Assembly: GCA_037951165.1 (NCBI GenBank)
Contig: JBBDHG010000061.1
Span: 9,049,001 to 9,113,000, forward strand
DNA length: 64,000 bases
Direction of reading: 5' to 3'
From: Lophius americanus
Taxonomy: Eukaryota > Chordata > Actinopteri > Lophiiformes > Lophiidae
Both the position numbers and the translations under genes were made by a program. Shown here piece after piece: positions 61,615-64,000 of the stretch (positions are counted from its first letter, which is position 1; each line of letters begins with the position of its first letter). The notes under the pieces were generated by a model. That model was given only the letters and a program-made list of their open reading frames with translations. It had not been told where the DNA came from and searched no databases.

Positions 61615-64000
61615 AAATAACAGTAGTCCACTTGTAAACCAATCATTCCTAGTTCTCTGACTCTGATGACAACAGTATTCTATAACTCTCATTAGGACAA
61701 TATGGCTAATTTATGCAGAAAATTTACAAAATGCTTGAGCATAAATTTGACGAATGGATGCTGGTATGCATTGGACAGTGGCAGATCTAGACCGGGAGGG
61801 AGAGCGGGTGTTCCCAAAACTGATGGTATTTGATCAATCCATGGATTATACGGTGATCTACAGGGGCAAACGCACTGCAGTTAAAGAAAACACATACAAA
61901 TAGACAAAACACGCAAAACATCTTCATCAATTTGATAACTATGCACAGCATTTGAAAAGTATAAGTGCTTTTTTAATACTTAATTTGAAGAACGGAAAAG
62001 ATTTAATCCGCCTTGTTACACTACCCTTAACTTCCGGGTCATGCGGTCCTGTGACGTAAAATGAAACCATATTCAACATTCGGTTTACAATAAATTAAAT
62101 ATGATAATGACCGGACCCAAAGCTACAGTATACAGGGTGTATTATTTTGCTTACTTAAGAAAACATTTTTCCATCAATGCTTATATTGTCTTCTGGTGTG
62201 CCACGGCAACGTGTACACACAAGTCATTACAAGGTCAGTGACAAAGGCAATTTCAGCCTTAATTAGACCTTGATTGAAGTAGAAGCTGATACGTTTTTCA
62301 ATAATGGAAGCTCCTCGATCTACCATCAACAGGTTTCCAGACCCCCTAGGTTAATTTACCTGAAAATAATATCCTGGTCTTCTGGGTCATGTCTGATTTT
62401 CTGTTTCAGGTTCTTCCAGTCTACTTTGTGGTGCAGAATAAACTTACTACAGTAATTAAACTAAAGTTATAATCCTGATCATCCATAGACACAAAGAGGA
62501 TATTTGGTTCATCTTTGTATCACTATATCTCCAGTTTAAATTCCTCTATCTATACTTAACTAAAAATGTCTGTTTCAAGATATCATATTGTAAATCATCT
62601 TTAGGATTTGCCAAAACCTACCTCTGGGTAAAATTTGATGCAAATCTGTCCAGTTTTTCTGCAACAGATGAACAAACCAAAAGAGGAAAAAACATAACCT
62701 CCTTTGTGAAAGTAATGCAACAAAAATTCTAAATGGTGTGGGATTATGGGAGTCGCTGTATAGGTTGTTTAACACCCAACAATACGTATGAAAATCAATG
62801 ATTAACATCGGCAAAGTGTAGCTGAGTTTTATTAACTCTCTTGGATGTTATGTTGCCTGCGGACCAAATGAATCCCAGCATATTTTTGGCTTTTTGTCAC
62901 AGACAGGACAGCTGGACAGAGATAAGGTGATGATGTGCATCAGGGGTCACTGCGGTCACTGCTTCATTATTAACTCAGAATGTGAATCATGCAAAAACAA
63001 GAACGATCAGTTAATCTATTTTTCTATTTATGTGCATGTATGCTTTTAGTTTGTGCCACAATTTTTATAAAACAAGCCTTAAAATCCATGCAGCTTGATC
63101 CTGCAGCAGATTAGTATTCTTTCTGAGTGTGTGAGTGTGATATGTGGCCGACACCAGCGCTCTCTGGAAGACTAGCATGTCAACTTTTATTTGGAACTAA
63201 TACCTAAGAGGGCAAGATCCACCTTGTATGAAACACAAAAGTGAGACAGACAAGGCGGAATGACAGGCAGTAATATTATCAGCAGTACAGTGGTTTGTGC
63301 TCCATGCACCCCCAGCCAGCCCTGAGCCTAAAGAGTCCCAAGAACCGAACCCAGACAGGTAATGTTGAAAAAAAAACACGGGTTCAGCAGCCACTGGTGG
63401 GCCCAATTAACATTCAAGATCAGCTTGTACTAGATGCTGGTGTGTTGGGCCAGGATCATGCAGCAAGATCCCCATCAGTCCACAAGGCCCCTCCAGAGTC
63501 CAAAAGAAGTCGGATAGTCCAGCCCGACCCCGTTACACAAAGCCCACAGCAATACAGAGGCCCAGGTACAACAAACAGGCCCATAGCGAGGGAGACAGTA
63601 GGGGTCTCAACTGCCAGACAGGCCCAGCCCCCACCCCCAATTAACCCACAGGATGCCAAGGGATGGAGGCTAGATACAGCCGCAGTTCACCTTAGTCTCT
63701 CACCCCAAAATGGGCAAACCACAATGTAGTGAATAACCCCATCACCAGTGTGATTTGTGTGTGATTTCATCTGACTGTGCTTACATCTAATGTTCCAGTC
63801 TGTAATATTAGGCTTGGGGTTAAGCGCTGTGAGCTCTCTCCCACTCTTTTTCTACCTGAATTTTACCTAAGTTGACCCGAAGCACCATTGCAGAGGAAAT
63901 GTGACCAGGGAATTAACGCTCGTTGTAGTTCATCCTGTTCACCCACTGAAATCAACTTCACAGCCAACGAACAACAGTCGGTTCTGGAATGATTGCCCCC
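61615..64000. other. Non-coding or unassigned
   Basis: It contains a possible repeat fragment at 62560-62745 (TTTGATGCAAATCTGTCCAG and ACATAACCTCCTTTGTG motifs) and a GC-richer block at 63295-63730 with a 144-codon plus-strand ORF rich in Pro, Gln and Arg and without a recognised domain. No splice-supported gene was seen. Confidence 0.4.

Noticed and set aside
61360..61692. ORFs of 86 and 102 codons across the CA repeat
   Set aside because: Their tails are only His-Thr or Cys-Val repeats from the microsatellite, and no domain or splice support is seen.
1..64000. CRISPR array or bacterial-type operon
   Set aside because: The only regular repeats are microsatellites and a minisatellite without unique spacers, and the genes are split by spliceosomal introns.

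Overview
The window looks like vertebrate nuclear DNA, almost certainly from a teleost fish. It is AT-rich, the genes are split into small exons with GT/AG borders, the three recognisable genes are vertebrate families, and the repeats (tRNA-headed SINEs, CR1/L2/Rex1-like LINE copies ending in ATTG repeats, a hAT-type element) are of kinds common in ray-finned fish. Nothing bacterial, viral or plasmid-like was seen.

Layout. (1) 1-16.4 kb is mostly non-coding. It holds a LINE fragment with a SINE-like element nested in it (1.78-3.0 kb), two minus-strand Thy-1-like copies (4.7-5.3 kb, broken; 8.1-8.7 kb, apparently open), a tRNA-derived SINE (7.6 kb) and a 1.7 kb array of degenerate ~22-bp repeats (12.8-14.5 kb). 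(2) 16.4-19.6 kb holds a complete plus-strand Thy-1-like gene (3 coding exons, 153 aa, signal peptide and GPI-anchor signal) and a truncated, about 97% identical partial copy 1.85 kb downstream. (3) 21.5-30.7 kb is a complete 10-exon junctional adhesion molecule gene of the JAM-A/F11R type (296 aa, two Ig domains, one membrane segment, PDZ-binding C-terminus). (4) 32.4-55.2 kb is a complete 14-exon ubash3b gene (Sts-1/TULA-2, 642 aa: UBA, 2H phosphoesterase, SH3, histidine phosphatase). Its 13.6 kb first intron carries a 1001-bp hAT-type element with a perfect 8-bp target duplication and at least one SINE; its sixth intron carries a 3 kb antisense LINE. (5) 55.2-64 kb has no gene I can support, only microsatellites (a ~600-bp TA-rich tract, a CA tract), repeat fragments and unassigned ORFs.

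The three gene types share a cell-surface and lymphocyte-signalling flavour: a GPI-anchored Ig-like protein, a tight-junction/leukocyte adhesion receptor, and a phosphatase that damps tyrosine-kinase signalling. I see no operon-like coupling; closeness here probably reflects old synteny (THY1 and UBASH3B are both on human 11q) rather than a pathway. The most unusual structure is the Thy-1-like cluster: two minus-strand and two plus-strand copies in different states of decay within 15 kb.
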